Assembly (NCBI RefSeq): GCF_041080815.1
Contig: NZ_CP160205.1
Span: 1,054,001 to 1,118,000 of the forward strand
DNA length: 64,000 nucleotides
Reading direction: 5' to 3'
Source: Mucilaginibacter yixingensis
GTDB lineage: Bacteria; Bacteroidota; Bacteroidia; Sphingobacteriales; Sphingobacteriaceae
The position numbers and the translations under genes were made by a program. The notes below the pieces were generated by a model. The model did not search any database and was not told the DNA's origin. It saw only the letters and a list, made by a program, of their open reading frames with translations. Shown here piece by piece: positions 51,982 to 61,885 of this stretch. Position 1 is the first letter of the stretch. The number at the start of each line of letters is the position of its first letter.

Positions 51982-52317
51982 TTAAAGTATCAGAATCAGC
52001 ACCAGGATAATAACGATGACTGCTCCAAGCGATAGGTAAATGCCGCCAGCTCCTAGGGCTTGCGCTTCTTTCTTCATCTCTTTCAGCTCAACACGCAGTT
52101 CTTTGCGTTCTGTTTTGCTCATTTTAGATTTGTCCATCGCGCGAATTTCTTCAACGCGCTCTTTAATTTCCTCAATCCGTGCCTGCTTTTGCTCCTCCGT
52201 CATGTTAGCAATTGTCTCTTTGTCCAGGGTTTTCGGTTCAAGCGAACCAGCTTTAGCGCTAAAAGCCGCCAGACTGAGCATCAGGATACTTACTAACAGA
52301 TAAATCTTTCTCTTCAT
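51982..52317 (-). CDS. Small secreted coiled-coil protein with C-terminal helix
   Basis: 111 residues. Signal peptide (about 1-23, LLVSILMLSLAAFSAKA), then a charged, strongly helical stretch (about 36-85, rich in E, K and R) and a C-terminal hydrophobic helix (GGIYLSLGAVIVIILVLILI). It would be a periplasmic coiled coil with a membrane tail. No family name is known to me. It has its own terminator. Confidence 0.65.
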   Translation of the reverse strand: MKRKIYLLVSILMLSLAAFSAKAGSLEPKTLDKETIANMTEEQKQARIEEIKERVEEIRAMDKSKMSKTERKELRVELKEMKKEAQALGAGGIYLSLGAVIVIILVLILIL

Positions 52318-52417
52318 TCGTCCCGGAAATTAAAGTGTGACCATTTCTAATACAATGCGCCTACGCCATAGAATGTTTGCTGCAATAAAGAAGTTAATCT
52401 TGGGTGTTGGTTTATAC

Positions 52418-53779
52418 CTATAAGGTACGACTTTTTATTTTATCCAAAACTTTTTTTAGACTTTCTGTCCGCGATTTATTTGCCTTGTCTTTTTTAGACA
52501 CTTCTACGGCCTTGGTTTGTTGCTCAACAGCTTCGGCATAAAACTCCATGCGGTAAAGCAGGTGGGCCAAGGTATCGTAATACTCTGATTTAGGGCTGAT
52601 AGCAATAGTGTGCTTGCTCCACAAAATTGCATGCATTAGGTGTTGTGGGTTAGTGGTGCCGCTTAGGTAATATTGCCAGGCAGCTTCGTTAAGCGCATAA
52701 TCCGGATTAAAGTTTTTGAAATAGCCGGTAACCTCATAATGCGGTGGCCCGGTTTGCCCCGCAGGCGGCGTAGATCTGAGTTCTTTAAATTTTTGCATGG
52801 CCAGCTTACGTGCCTCATCAATCTTCTTTATTGAGTCGGCACCAATGTGCATGTAATAGATGTCATAAAAGTTGTCGGCCTGATTAAGGTATGATGCGGT
52901 ATCTTTTACAGCAGCATAATAATCAATCATCGTCTGTTGCATATCCCGACTGGCTACGTTACTATACCGAAAGCCACTTTTTATAAATATCTGGTAACGC
53001 ATATTGCTGGTGGCCTGGGCTATAGTAGCATCATGTTTATCAATAGCTGCATGAAGCGAGTTGGTTATCATGCGTGCGTTGATGGATGACATTTCTGTAC
53101 GATTGCCGTTTTTGTAGATGCTGTCTATCAGTTTACGGTTGCTGAAGGTAAGCGTATACGCCTTGCTGTTTGCTATGGGGCCGGCACGCAGCATAAACAT
53201 AACGGTGGCATAATTATCAAACGCTTTTACGGCTAGCTGATCGGCGTAAGCATTCAGCAGATCGGCGTTGTCAAAATCCCACATGCTTTGTTTCAGGGAA
53301 ATAAAGCTGCGCAGAAACTGTGCGTTGCGGTCGCCTTTACTGAAACGGTCAAGATAAGCACTGACATTTTGGCCCGATGCCAGCCGGTCTTTGGCTTTAT
53401 CTACAAAGGTTAAATAACGCTCAGACAGATCTGAAATACCCAACGATGCATTGGCCAGATTACCGCGCGCGTCAACCAGCAGATAAACCGGGTATATGTC
53501 AGAGTGGAAATGTCTGATAGGCGCGGGGAGCGAGTCATAAGATTTAGCCAGGTAGCTGATACAGTTATCGTTGATCTTTTTAATTACCTCGGGTGTTTCT
53601 ATCGCATTTTTTAATTTATAATGCGGGTTGCCGCCGGCGTTAATGGTAATAAACACAAAAGGATGGTTCTCATCAATAGCAGCCATGGCCGCGCTGAGCG
53701 ATTTTTGATAAGTGATTTTCTGCGCTGTTGCCGGTATCACCATGTACAGCAAAAACGCAAGCAGGAGATGCTTTTTCAT
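52418..53779 (-). CDS. Secreted protein with thioredoxin-like N-terminal domain
   Basis: 453 residues with a signal peptide (AFLLYMVIPATAQ). About residues 20-150 fit a thioredoxin-like fold (HPFVFITINAGGNPHY, DIYPVYLLVDARGNLANAS) but no CxxC pair is seen, so it would not be a redox enzyme. The rest is helical, with TPR-like features (LMHAILWSKHTIAISPKSEY, MEFYAEAVEQQTKAVEVSKK) and a basic C-terminus. Role is unknown. It is monocistronic. Confidence 0.7.
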   Translation of the reverse strand: MKKHLLLAFLLYMVIPATAQKITYQKSLSAAMAAIDENHPFVFITINAGGNPHYKLKNAIETPEVIKKINDNCISYLAKSYDSLPAPIRHFHSDIYPVYLLVDARGNLANASLGISDLSERYLTFVDKAKDRLASGQNVSAYLDRFSKGDRNAQFLRSFISLKQSMWDFDNADLLNAYADQLAVKAFDNYATVMFMLRAGPIANSKAYTLTFSNRKLIDSIYKNGNRTEMSSINARMITNSLHAAIDKHDATIAQATSNMRYQIFIKSGFRYSNVASRDMQQTMIDYYAAVKDTASYLNQADNFYDIYYMHIGADSIKKIDEARKLAMQKFKELRSTPPAGQTGPPHYEVTGYFKNFNPDYALNEAAWQYYLSGTTNPQHLMHAILWSKHTIAISPKSEYYDTLAHLLYRMEFYAEAVEQQTKAVEVSKKDKANKSRTESLKKVLDKIKSRTL

Positions 53780-53817
53780 GTAAGGTTATAAGGGGTGTGA
53801 TGGTTACGGTTTAATAT

Positions 53818-53854
53818 AAAAACGGAGCCTGGCTATTGGCCAGGCTCCGTTTTT
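53818..53854 (-). terminator. Terminator after the aldose-epimerase-like gene
   Basis: A stem of about 15 bp (ACGGAGCCTGGC with GCCAGGCTCCGT), flanked by A on one side and T on the other, lies 7 nt past the aldose-epimerase stop. It can work in both directions; here it serves the minus-strand gene. Confidence 0.85.
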
Positions 53855-53860
53855 GGGTGT

Positions 53861-54730
53861 TTATATGCTTACAAAAAATGCTGTCTCAAAAACATGACCG
53901 TGGTCTAGTTTCTGGATAGCCTCTTTGTGCTTTAGCTCTTTTGGCTCACCGGCAGAGTCTGCACAGCCCAGCCATGGTTCAACGCATACAAAATCGGCAC
54001 CGGTTTTTGCCCAGATGCCCAGGTAATTGAAATGCGGGAAATCTACCGTAATGTGCTCATCGTGCTGTGTGCTGCGGATGGTCACCTGGCGCGATTTCAG
54101 ATTTTTGAAAATCAGCGCATCATGGTCAAACAGGTTGCGGGTAAGGAACAGCTTTTTGCCATCCAGCTTCACAGGGCTGGTTTCGCCGTTAAAGAAACCT
54201 TCGGTGTTAAGCAGGTGTTCTACCAGTGGTTCTTCAACCTCAAAGTCCAGGTAATAATCTTCATATTTCTCGCCGGCGTGGAAAGGCACATTAAATGCCG
54301 GGTGACCGCCAACCGAGAAATAAATAGAACCAGCATCAAGGTTAATTACTTTGTAGGTAACGCGCAGGGCGTTGTCTATCAAATCATAAATTACCTGATA
54401 CTCAAACTTAAAGGGATACATCTCCAGCGTATGCTGGTTGTATGGTAATGAAAATTTAGCCTGGCTGCTGGTAGTTTCTATCGGCAGCATGTCAGATACT
54501 CGCACAAAGCCGTGGCGTGTTTCAATGGTATAAGGCTTACCGTTTACAATGATCTGGTTGTTGATCAACGAGCCGATTACCGGGAACAGATTTGGAGCGT
54601 GCCAAGGCCAGAATTTTTCATCAGCCTGCCACATCAGCTCAGTGCCTGTTGCCTTATTAATTAAAGAAGATAGTTGCGCACCAATTGGATTTATGGTGGC
54701 TTTCAGAAAGTCGTTTTCAATAACTGTCAT
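53861..54730 (-). CDS. Aldose 1-epimerase family protein
   Basis: 289 residues. A galactose mutarotase-like beta-sandwich of the LacX type: FLKATINPIGAQLSSLINKA, FWPWHAPNLFPVIGSL, ETRHGFVRVSDM with the family His, SVGGHPAFNVPF with another His, and ADFVCVEPWLGCADSAG with the catalytic-region Glu. It interconverts sugar anomers in the cytoplasm. It has no sugar-catabolism partners here. Confidence 0.9.
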   Translation of the reverse strand: MTVIENDFLKATINPIGAQLSSLINKATGTELMWQADEKFWPWHAPNLFPVIGSLINNQIIVNGKPYTIETRHGFVRVSDMLPIETTSSQAKFSLPYNQHTLEMYPFKFEYQVIYDLIDNALRVTYKVINLDAGSIYFSVGGHPAFNVPFHAGEKYEDYYLDFEVEEPLVEHLLNTEGFFNGETSPVKLDGKKLFLTRNLFDHDALIFKNLKSRQVTIRSTQHDEHITVDFPHFNYLGIWAKTGADFVCVEPWLGCADSAGEPKELKHKEAIQKLDHGHVFETAFFVSI

Positions 54731-54839
54731 GCCAAAAAAAGGTTGTAATAGGAATGATTTAAAGATACCCTTTTCTTAACATTTTAAGCTTTTTGGAGTT
54801 TATTTTTTTGTTAAAGAGGGTGATGGATGATTGGTTTTT

Positions 54840-54919
54840 GTAGAGCCGCAATACTTTGGGGCTTGTTGTTAGCACAATAAAAATCTATCAAATAATGACG
54901 TAAAGTACTGCGTCTCTAA
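54840..54919. repeat. TAGAGnCGCAnTACTTT inverted repeat
   Basis: Arms TAGAGCCGCAATACTTT (54841-54857) and AAAGTACTGCGTCTCTA (54902-54918) are complementary with two mismatches, 44 nt apart. It lies in the 227-nt gap between the aldose-epimerase and phosphatase genes. Confidence 0.6.
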
Positions 54920-54957
54920 ATTAAAAGCCTGTCGCCAGCCGCCTTGCACCTCCTTAA

Positions 54958-55764
54958 TTAATCCACTTTCAAAACCGACTTGATTACTGAATCTTTTTGT
55001 GCCGGTGTTAACTTGTAATTGAAGTTGAAGAGCGCACCCTCAAAATCGCCATAAGTAGGGTTGGGAATGATAATGTATTTGCTGCCAAACTGCTTCATCA
55101 GTTGACGGGTTACCTCTTCGCGTTTTTGCTCGGTGGGGTGATTGTCATACAGTGCGGTAAAATCAGGCAGGTTATCGCCACAGAGCAGCACAATGTTGTA
55201 GTTTTTCAGCACATCCTGTCTGCGGCTTTCCTTGCTTGATGAGGTGCCCTGTTTTAAAATTAAATGTGCCTGGTTTGCATAAGGCAGGCCATAAGTCTTC
55301 AAGTTTTTCATGGTCCCTTCGCGCTCATCTTCATCACGGTTGGTGATATAAAATACTGCTACACCTTTGCTGGCTGCATATTTAAAAAATGCTGGGGCAC
55401 CGGGCACGGTGTCGGCAATGCCTTTGGCGGTCCACTCTTTCCAGGCTTTAGTGTTATACTCCTGGTTGTTTATGGCGCGGGCGGCATCCTCCGGACTGTT
55501 ATCCAGCAGCGTCTCGTCAATGTCTGTCACCACCGCCAGCGGCTTGCCGCCTTTTTTATGATCGTGTATGGCTTCATCCAAACGCAAGCGCGCAATATTA
55601 TAGGCCTGAAAACACAGCGCCTTATACTCGGCAGAGCGTTGTTGCCATAATGACGCCCAAACCTTGCCGCCGTTAGTAGTTGAAAGTTGATTGGCTGGGG
55701 TCTGCGCGCATAGATTTAAAACTAAGCCAAGCATAGCCAGGCACAAAACAGATAATTTTTTCAT
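54958..55764 (-). CDS. Class C acid phosphatase / 5'-nucleotidase, lipoprotein e(P4) family
   Basis: 268 residues. An N-terminal signal (LCLAMLGLVLNLCAQ) exports it; the cysteine before Ala-Gln could be lipidated but the lipobox is weak. HAD motif I is VVTDIDETLLDNS with nucleophile Asp81 and Asp83. The YITNRDEDEREGTMKNLKTY motif and LLCGDNLPDF supply the later HAD residues. The family dephosphorylates nucleotides such as NMN in the periplasm for nucleotide uptake. Monocistronic. Confidence 0.9.
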   Translation of the reverse strand: MKKLSVLCLAMLGLVLNLCAQTPANQLSTTNGGKVWASLWQQRSAEYKALCFQAYNIARLRLDEAIHDHKKGGKPLAVVTDIDETLLDNSPEDAARAINNQEYNTKAWKEWTAKGIADTVPGAPAFFKYAASKGVAVFYITNRDEDEREGTMKNLKTYGLPYANQAHLILKQGTSSSKESRRQDVLKNYNIVLLCGDNLPDFTALYDNHPTEQKREEVTRQLMKQFGSKYIIIPNPTYGDFEGALFNFNYKLTPAQKDSVIKSVLKVD

Positions 55765-55791
55765 AGAAAGAATAGCTTACCCTGATATGGG

Positions 55792-55998
55792 TTAATAACG
55801 ATATAGTTTTACAGAGAGTTCATCAAGACTTTGCCCCATCAGATCCTCAATAAAATCAGCTTCAGAAAGGCCGGCCAGATGGGCTGCCTGCTGCAAACTA
55901 AGCCGGCCGGTATCATATAACCGGGTAGCAATAGCGTTCAACACATCCTGATTGGATATGTCTACACTATCGGGCAAGTTAATATTCAAAGTTTGCAT
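55792..55998 (-). CDS. UPF0175 family protein
   Basis: 68 residues. LNAIATRLYDTGRLSLQQAA followed by LAGLSEADFIEDLM matches the short UPF0175 helix-turn-helix-like pattern, seen in antitoxin-like proteins. No PIN-domain toxin lies next to it. It sits between msrA and the phosphatase gene on the same strand. Confidence 0.65.
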   Translation of the reverse strand: MQTLNINLPDSVDISNQDVLNAIATRLYDTGRLSLQQAAHLAGLSEADFIEDLMGQSLDELSVKLYRY

Positions 55999-56024
55999 AT
56001 CTAAAAATAGATATAAAAAATTAA

Positions 56025-56597
56025 TTATTGCAATAGCTCTGGTTTGATTTTTTCTGTAAACTCATTGGCAAACTTGTTGAGTTTGGGCTGTATAACCACC
56101 ATGCAGTAAGGTTTCGTGGTATTGGCCATAAAGTAATTCTGATGATGATCTTCGGCTTTATAAAAAGTACCAGCCTGTGCAACTTGCGTTACAATAGGTT
56201 TTTCAAACACCCGCTCGTCGGTCAAGCGTTTAATCATGGCTTCGGCTTTGGCCTTTTGCTCATCGTTATGATAAAATATGACAGAGCGATATTGCGTGCC
56301 CACATCATTACCCTGGCGATTAAGTGTGGTTGGGTTATGAGTTTTAAAAAAGATTAGTAACAACTCATCGTAGCCAATCTGGTTTTCGTCATATTCAATC
56401 TGAATGGCTTCGGCATGACCGGTATCGCCATTACACACCTCCATATAAGTAGGATTAAGGGTTTTGCCACCGGTATAGCCAGATGTTACCGTGTGCACGC
56501 CCTTTACGGTTTGAAAAATCGCCTCGGTGCACCAAAAACACCCGTTGCCAAAAGTGGCCGTCTGGGCGTTGGTGGCGCCGTTGTTGTTGGTTATCAT
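56025..56597 (-). CDS. msrA: Peptide-methionine (S)-S-oxide reductase
   Basis: 190 residues. The active-site motif GCFWC (Cys20) starts TATFGNGCFWCTEAIFQ, and VTSGYTGGKTLNPTYMEVC, TGHAEAIQIEYDENQ and FKTHNPTTLNRQGNDVGTQY are conserved. It reduces S-methionine sulfoxide in proteins using thioredoxin. No signal peptide, so cytoplasmic. MsrB is not in the window. Confidence 0.95.
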   Translation of the reverse strand: MITNNNGATNAQTATFGNGCFWCTEAIFQTVKGVHTVTSGYTGGKTLNPTYMEVCNGDTGHAEAIQIEYDENQIGYDELLLIFFKTHNPTTLNRQGNDVGTQYRSVIFYHNDEQKAKAEAMIKRLTDERVFEKPIVTQVAQAGTFYKAEDHHQNYFMANTTKPYCMVVIQPKLNKFANEFTEKIKPELLQ

Positions 56598-56821
56598 ACT
56601 TGGAAATTATTACAACCTAAATTATGTAAAAAGCCGCGGGCAGGTGTTACGGCAGTGTAATAAGTGAGATACTGTGGCAGTTCTGCCAGAAAGCTTTTTA
56701 CTATAGATATTTAATGATTAACCGCAAGTTAAGCCTTTGGTTCGATAATAGAGGAGAAACAAAGAGGGTTTTATATACCAAATTGTTGTAAAACGCCGGG
56801 CTCGATGTGGGCGTGGCAAAC

Positions 56822-56854
56822 AAAAAAGCCGCATCGGTCATCCCGTGCGGCTTT
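56822..56854 (-). terminator. Terminator of the bamD-rpoZ operon
   Basis: AAAGCCGCA (56825-56833) pairs with TGCGGCTTT (56846-56854); on the minus strand TTTG follows. It lies about 25 nt past the rpoZ stop. Confidence 0.8.
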
Positions 56855-56878
56855 ATATCTGTTAAGATACAGCTTTAA

Positions 56879-57217
56879 TTATTGCTGATCTTTCTCTTTA
56901 GTTGGGTTACGGTAGTAAACCTTCTCTTCCAGAAACTCCTGGATAGCTACCAGCGTAGGTTTTGGCAAACGCTCGTAGTGTTTAGAAATTTCAATCTGCT
57001 CACGGTTTTCAAAAACCTCTTCCAGGTTATCGTTTGATGATGCAAACTCAGACAGTTTCTGGTGCAGCTCTTCTTTAATGTTATTTGATATCTGGTTAGC
57101 CCTTTTACCTATAATCACAATAGATTCATAGATGTTATCTGTTTTGGCGTCCAGCTCGCGTAAATCGCGGGTTACAGTGCTGCTTGCAACAGCAGATTTA
57201 TTGGCAGTATTCGACAT
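56879..57217 (-). CDS. rpoZ: RNA polymerase omega subunit (Rpb6-like)
   Basis: 112 residues from the ATG at 57217 (MSNTANKS); the in-frame ATG at 57256 overlaps the upstream stop and is less likely. TDNIYESIVIIGKRANQISN is the Rpb6/omega core. The remaining part is charged and helical. It stabilises RNA polymerase assembly. It follows bamD by 39 nt on the same strand, an arrangement common in Bacteroidota. Confidence 0.85.
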   Translation of the reverse strand: MSNTANKSAVASSTVTRDLRELDAKTDNIYESIVIIGKRANQISNNIKEELHQKLSEFASSNDNLEEVFENREQIEISKHYERLPKPTLVAIQEFLEEKVYYRNPTKEKDQQ

Positions 57218-57256
57218 ATCTTTATCTAAATTATATTGATCTCTCTGATTAAACAA

Positions 57257-58186
57257 TTATGGCATTTTTTGGTTCTCGTTACCTTTTTCAGACGGTGGCG
57301 TAGCCCTGCTCACACTGTCTTTACGAGCCAGCTTGCGGGCCAGTTTCGCATCGGTAAGGGCCTCGGCCAATACACGCTTAGCATTGGTAATACCATCCTG
57401 GCTATCTTTCTTTAAAGAAGCGGCATCTTTTAATAGCTTGCTGGCAGTATATTTATCAGTAAACTGATCGGCAAAACTAATGGCCTGCTCATAACGCTCT
57501 TGCTGATGAATCTCCTGGCTGTTTTTGGCATACATATATTGCGCTTTGATGGTTAAGAAATCCATCTCCTCGGCATACTTAGTATCCGGGAAATCGCGCA
57601 GCGCGTTACCAAAAGCAATAACGGCCGATTGATAATCGCCAATGGTCAGGTACAGCTTTGCATTTTCAAACGCTTTAGTCTCCAGTTTATCACGCAGGTT
57701 CTGGATCAGCTTGCTGGCCTCGGCCACACGGTCGCTCTTTGGGTAAAGGTTAATAAACAACTGCAGTGCGTCAATAGCTTTAGTGGTGTTATCCTGATCA
57801 AGCGAGAAAACCGGCGAATCAAGGTAGAAACAGTAAGCCGCCATAAAACGGCACTCCTCAGCACGCGGACTGCCACCGTAAGTATCAGCAAAGTTTTTAA
57901 ACTGATAGCGTGCGCTGGTATAATCCTTTAGTTTGTAGTTGGTATAAGCGTAGTAATAAAACAAGTCCTCGGCAGCAGTCTGTCCGCGATAGCGTTGCGC
58001 CAGGTCATCAAAAAGTTCCAGCGCTTTGCTGTAATCTCTTTTGTTATAGTACTTAATTGCTTCCTGGTATTTCTTGTTGTTATCGTTACTGGCTTTCAGT
58101 TTTTCAAAGCTGCTTTTACAGCCGGCCAGCATAACAGATAACACAAGTGCTCCGCTCAACACAAACAATAGTTGTTTTTTAAACAT
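57257..58186 (-). CDS. bamD: Outer membrane protein assembly factor BamD
   Basis: 309 residues. Signal with lipobox VLSVMLAGC, then TPR-like helices: KYQEAIKYYNKRDYSKALEL, AAEDLFYYYAYTNYKLKDYT, FADTYGGSPRAEECRFMAAY, LQLFINLYPKSDRVAEASKL and NALRDFPDTKYAEEMDFL. It is the lipid-anchored partner of BamA, needed for barrel insertion in the outer membrane. A promoter-like TATCTTTG -7 element ends 4 nt before the ATG, with TTG 20 nt upstream. Confidence 0.92.
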   Translation of the reverse strand: MFKKQLLFVLSGALVLSVMLAGCKSSFEKLKASNDNNKKYQEAIKYYNKRDYSKALELFDDLAQRYRGQTAAEDLFYYYAYTNYKLKDYTSARYQFKNFADTYGGSPRAEECRFMAAYCFYLDSPVFSLDQDNTTKAIDALQLFINLYPKSDRVAEASKLIQNLRDKLETKAFENAKLYLTIGDYQSAVIAFGNALRDFPDTKYAEEMDFLTIKAQYMYAKNSQEIHQQERYEQAISFADQFTDKYTASKLLKDAASLKKDSQDGITNAKRVLAEALTDAKLARKLARKDSVSRATPPSEKGNENQKMP

Positions 58187-58190
58187 CCTG

Positions 58191-58221
58191 CAAAGATAGG
58201 TTAATAATGTAAATCAGTCAA
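58191..58221 (-). promoter_or_regulatory. bamD promoter TTG-N20-TATCTTTG
   Basis: On the minus strand TTG at 58221-58219 and TATCTTTG at 58198-58191 are 20 nt apart. Four nucleotides (CAGG) separate the -7 element from the ATG at 58186, so the mRNA would be leaderless or nearly so. Confidence 0.65.
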
Positions 58222-58374
58222 TTATTTATTTCGCGGTAAATATAAGCTTCGCACCTTAACGCAAAATAAAGGCCATGCTTATTTAACATCTTTTAACTAA
58301 CGCAAGATGAGGAAAGGTTTTAGTTAAGATTAATGAGATGAAGTTTTGAAAACGAACGGTCGTATTGCTTCGGT

Positions 58375-58445
58375 CCCGATAGCCCCGCTATCCGCTGCAA
58401 GTCCTCCTGCGCTGCGCTTCGTGTGGGCTTTACGCTACTATCGGG
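58375..58445. repeat. CCCGATAG...CTATCGGG palindromic repeat
   Basis: CCCGATAG (58375-58382) and CTATCGGG (58438-58445) are perfect complements around a GC-rich interior that itself contains folded CGCTGC/GCGCTGCGC words. Confidence 0.6.
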
Positions 58446-58471
58446 TTTAGGTAGGAGCGGAACCAGAATTG

Positions 58472-58583
58472 AACGGATCTATAAGATTTTCAGGATTTCG
58501 CTTTTTCTTGTATATATAAGGTATATCAGGATTGCATGTTATGATATCTTGTGAATCCCACAAATTCGTTAAATCCTGGTTTT
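58472..58583. repeat. AATCCTGG dispersed repeat overlapping the DUF1572 gene end
   Basis: The right end CAAATTCGTTAAATCCTGGT is nearly identical to the right arm of the 30645-30772 palindrome. The left part is degraded. It supplies the final codons and the stop of the DinB-like gene at 58569. Confidence 0.65.
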
Positions 58584-59072
58584 CTTCGGTATAGTTAACG
58601 ATCGCCATTCGTCGCCAGAAAGCATTTTGGCCACAAAAACAATCTGCCCCACATGATAGGGCAGGTGGGCCAGTTGCCGGTTAATGGCTTGCGTTACGGT
58701 GTGCGCCTCGTTACGTATATATATAATATGTAGCAAATCGGCATCGGTTAACGCAGAGACGGCATCAAACAAACATTGCCAGCCTTTCCGCCAAAACTCC
58801 AGCAATACGGCTTTATCCATTGCGGTATGTTCAAACTCCCCGTCGCGGTCGCGGTTCGGTTTCTCGCCGTCGCTATTCATAAAATCCGTCCAGCGTGAAA
58901 TAGAGTTGCCCGCAATATGCTTCATAATAGTAGCAATACTGTTTGATTGCTCGTTGTACAACCAATTTAGCTGCTCGTCACTAAGCCCAGCCACCGCCCG
59001 GTCGGCCAGTTCCTTATAATAACGAAACAGTTTGATTACGCTGTCCAGATAATTACTGCCCAAAGTCTCCAT
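58569..59072 (-). CDS. DinB-like protein (DUF1572)
   Basis: About 167 residues from the ATG at 59072; longer in-frame options upstream lack support. A four-helix DinB fold: LGSNYLDSVIKLFRYYKELA, GLSDEQLNWLYNEQSNSIA and TIMKHIAGNSISRWTDF with one metal-type His. AINRQLAHLPYHVGQIVFVA gives further His residues of the metal site. The last four or five codons and the stop are encoded by a dispersed repeat (ends PKKTRI). Function is unknown; related proteins bind metal and act as thiol-dependent transferases. Confidence 0.85.
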   Translation of the reverse strand: METLGSNYLDSVIKLFRYYKELADRAVAGLSDEQLNWLYNEQSNSIATIMKHIAGNSISRWTDFMNSDGEKPNRDRDGEFEHTAMDKAVLLEFWRKGWQCLFDAVSALTDADLLHIIYIRNEAHTVTQAINRQLAHLPYHVGQIVFVAKMLSGDEWRSLTIPKKTRI

Positions 59073-59304
59073 AGTATATATAATATAGTGTAGTAGGTAC
59101 AGATAAAGATAACATGCTGCCCGTTCATACCAAAGGAACCTGGTATTTATAATATATGCCCTATAATAGGTCATTAGATAGGGAGAATAGGGCCTGGAAT
59201 TCAATCACCATCATCAGAAAATCATCAGTTAGAATCAGCGGTGTAATTATTCTAGCTGATAAACAGTTATTTATAAAATAGTTTAGAATAAAAGTTTAGA
59301 ATGA

Positions 59305-59335
59305 TTTGCAGGAGTAGAAAAAGAGCGTACCTTTG
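59305..59335 (+). promoter_or_regulatory. rrn promoter P1
   Basis: TTTG at 59305-59308, then 19 nt, then TACCTTTG at 59328-59335. It exactly matches the -33/-7 consensus. Confidence 0.85.
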
Positions 59336-59500
59336 CAACCCGCAATTGAAGGATCGCGGTTGTTATTTGAAGGAAGGGTAAAGGAGTTAGAATTGGTTGA
59401 AGATCAGTAATGATTGGAGACGGAGGGAGAGAGCAAGTAGGGTGTAGAGATCTTAAGAAATCGAGCCTGAAAGAGAGAAAAAAGAATTTTAAAATAGTTC

Positions 59501-59530
59501 TTGGAGAAGCGAAAAAGATGACTACCTTTG
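59501..59530 (+). promoter_or_regulatory. rrn promoter P2
   Basis: TTG at 59501-59503, 19 nt, TACCTTTG at 59523-59530. Spacing is the same as in P1. Confidence 0.85.
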
Positions 59531-59612
59531 CAGCCCGAACGGCGGGAAAGCGAAATTGAAAAACGGAGCTAAAAACGCAGAAAGGGGCGAGAAAAAAAAT
59601 AAAAATTTCTTC

Positions 59613-59642
59613 TTGCAAATAAGAAAAAGGTTCTTACCTTTG
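59613..59642 (+). promoter_or_regulatory. rrn promoter P3
   Basis: TTG at 59613-59615, 19 nt, TACCTTTG at 59635-59642. It is the nearest promoter, about 340 nt before 16S. Confidence 0.85.
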
Positions 59643-59984
59643 CAATCCCAAACAAAACGGGACAAAAACACTGAGAGAGCGAATCTCGAAAGTAAATGAA
59701 AAACTGATAGAATTAATCCAAGCGAAAGTAAGGAATAAGGATATAAGAAAGGGAGTCGTGAGGCACCGGAAAAAGTTCTTTAGAATAAAGAGAATAAAAT
59801 AAATCATGAAGCAAAGCGGGAGCGATGCAGAGTTTACTAGAAGGTAAACGAAACATTGCGAACTGTCAAAAGACTTTGAGGACTGGAAATTTGTCAAAAG
59901 ATAACATGATAAGCTTAGGCTTATCGCAAACAGATTTCTAATTTCCTAAGAGAAACTAGGGTCTGGATACAAACAAAACATTTT

Positions 59985-61507
<1,523 letters not shown>

Positions 61508-61717
61508 TGGAGCGAATTTCCAAGAAGTCAGTCAGAGACTATAACATTGACAGCCTGCTTTGTTCATGTTTATTTTATTCTTTAAAGATATAACCCAGGA
61601 AGATGAAGCCATCAGTTGGGCCGGCTAAAAAGAGTCGGGACGATAAGTGGCAGTAGCAGTAGTAAGTAGTAGTATAAAATACTGCGACTGCAACTAAATA
61701 CTGCAACTAAGAAATAA

Positions 61718-61792
61718 AGTCCCGTAGCTCAGTTTGGTTAGAGCACTACACTGATAATGTAGGGGTCAGCAGTTCAAATCTGCTCGGGACTA
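61718..61792 (+). tRNA. trnI: tRNA-Ile (anticodon GAT)
   Basis: Acceptor AGTCCCG pairs with CGGGACT. The D arm, anticodon loop CTGATAA (GAT) and T arm AGCAG-TTCAAAT-CTGCT all fold. The 3' CCA is not encoded (CAT follows). Confidence 0.95.
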
Positions 61793-61811
61793 CATAAGTA
61801 ACATTAACCTT

Positions 61812-61885
61812 GGGGGATTAGCTCAGCTGGCTAGAGCACCTGCCTTGCACGCAGGGGGTCAACGGTTCGAATCCGTTATTCTCCA
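61812..61885 (+). tRNA. trnA: tRNA-Ala (anticodon TGC)
   Basis: Acceptor GGGGGAT pairs with ATTCTCC, including the G3-U70 identity pair and a second G-U. Anticodon loop CTTGCAC gives TGC; T arm AACGG-TTCGAAT-CCGTT. CCA is not encoded (CGA follows). Confidence 0.95.

Larger units (their letters stand above)
58187..58568. other. 382-nt intergenic region with two repeats
   Basis: Divergence is absent: both flanking genes are on the minus strand. It holds the bamD promoter near 58191-58221, the CCCGATAG palindrome at 58375-58445 and a degraded AATCCTG element at 58472-58583. No ORF is supported. Confidence 0.6.
59205..59984 (+). promoter_or_regulatory. rRNA operon promoter and leader region (780 nt)
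   Basis: No gene is supported here; open frames on the minus strand are low-complexity. It contains three rrn promoters (59305-59335, 59501-59530, 59613-59642) and then a leader with a boxA-like GTTCTTTA near 59775 before 16S. Confidence 0.8.

Noticed and set aside
59283..59897. Minus-strand frames in the rrn leader
   Set aside because: Low-complexity, F/S/L-rich translation over a promoter and leader region.
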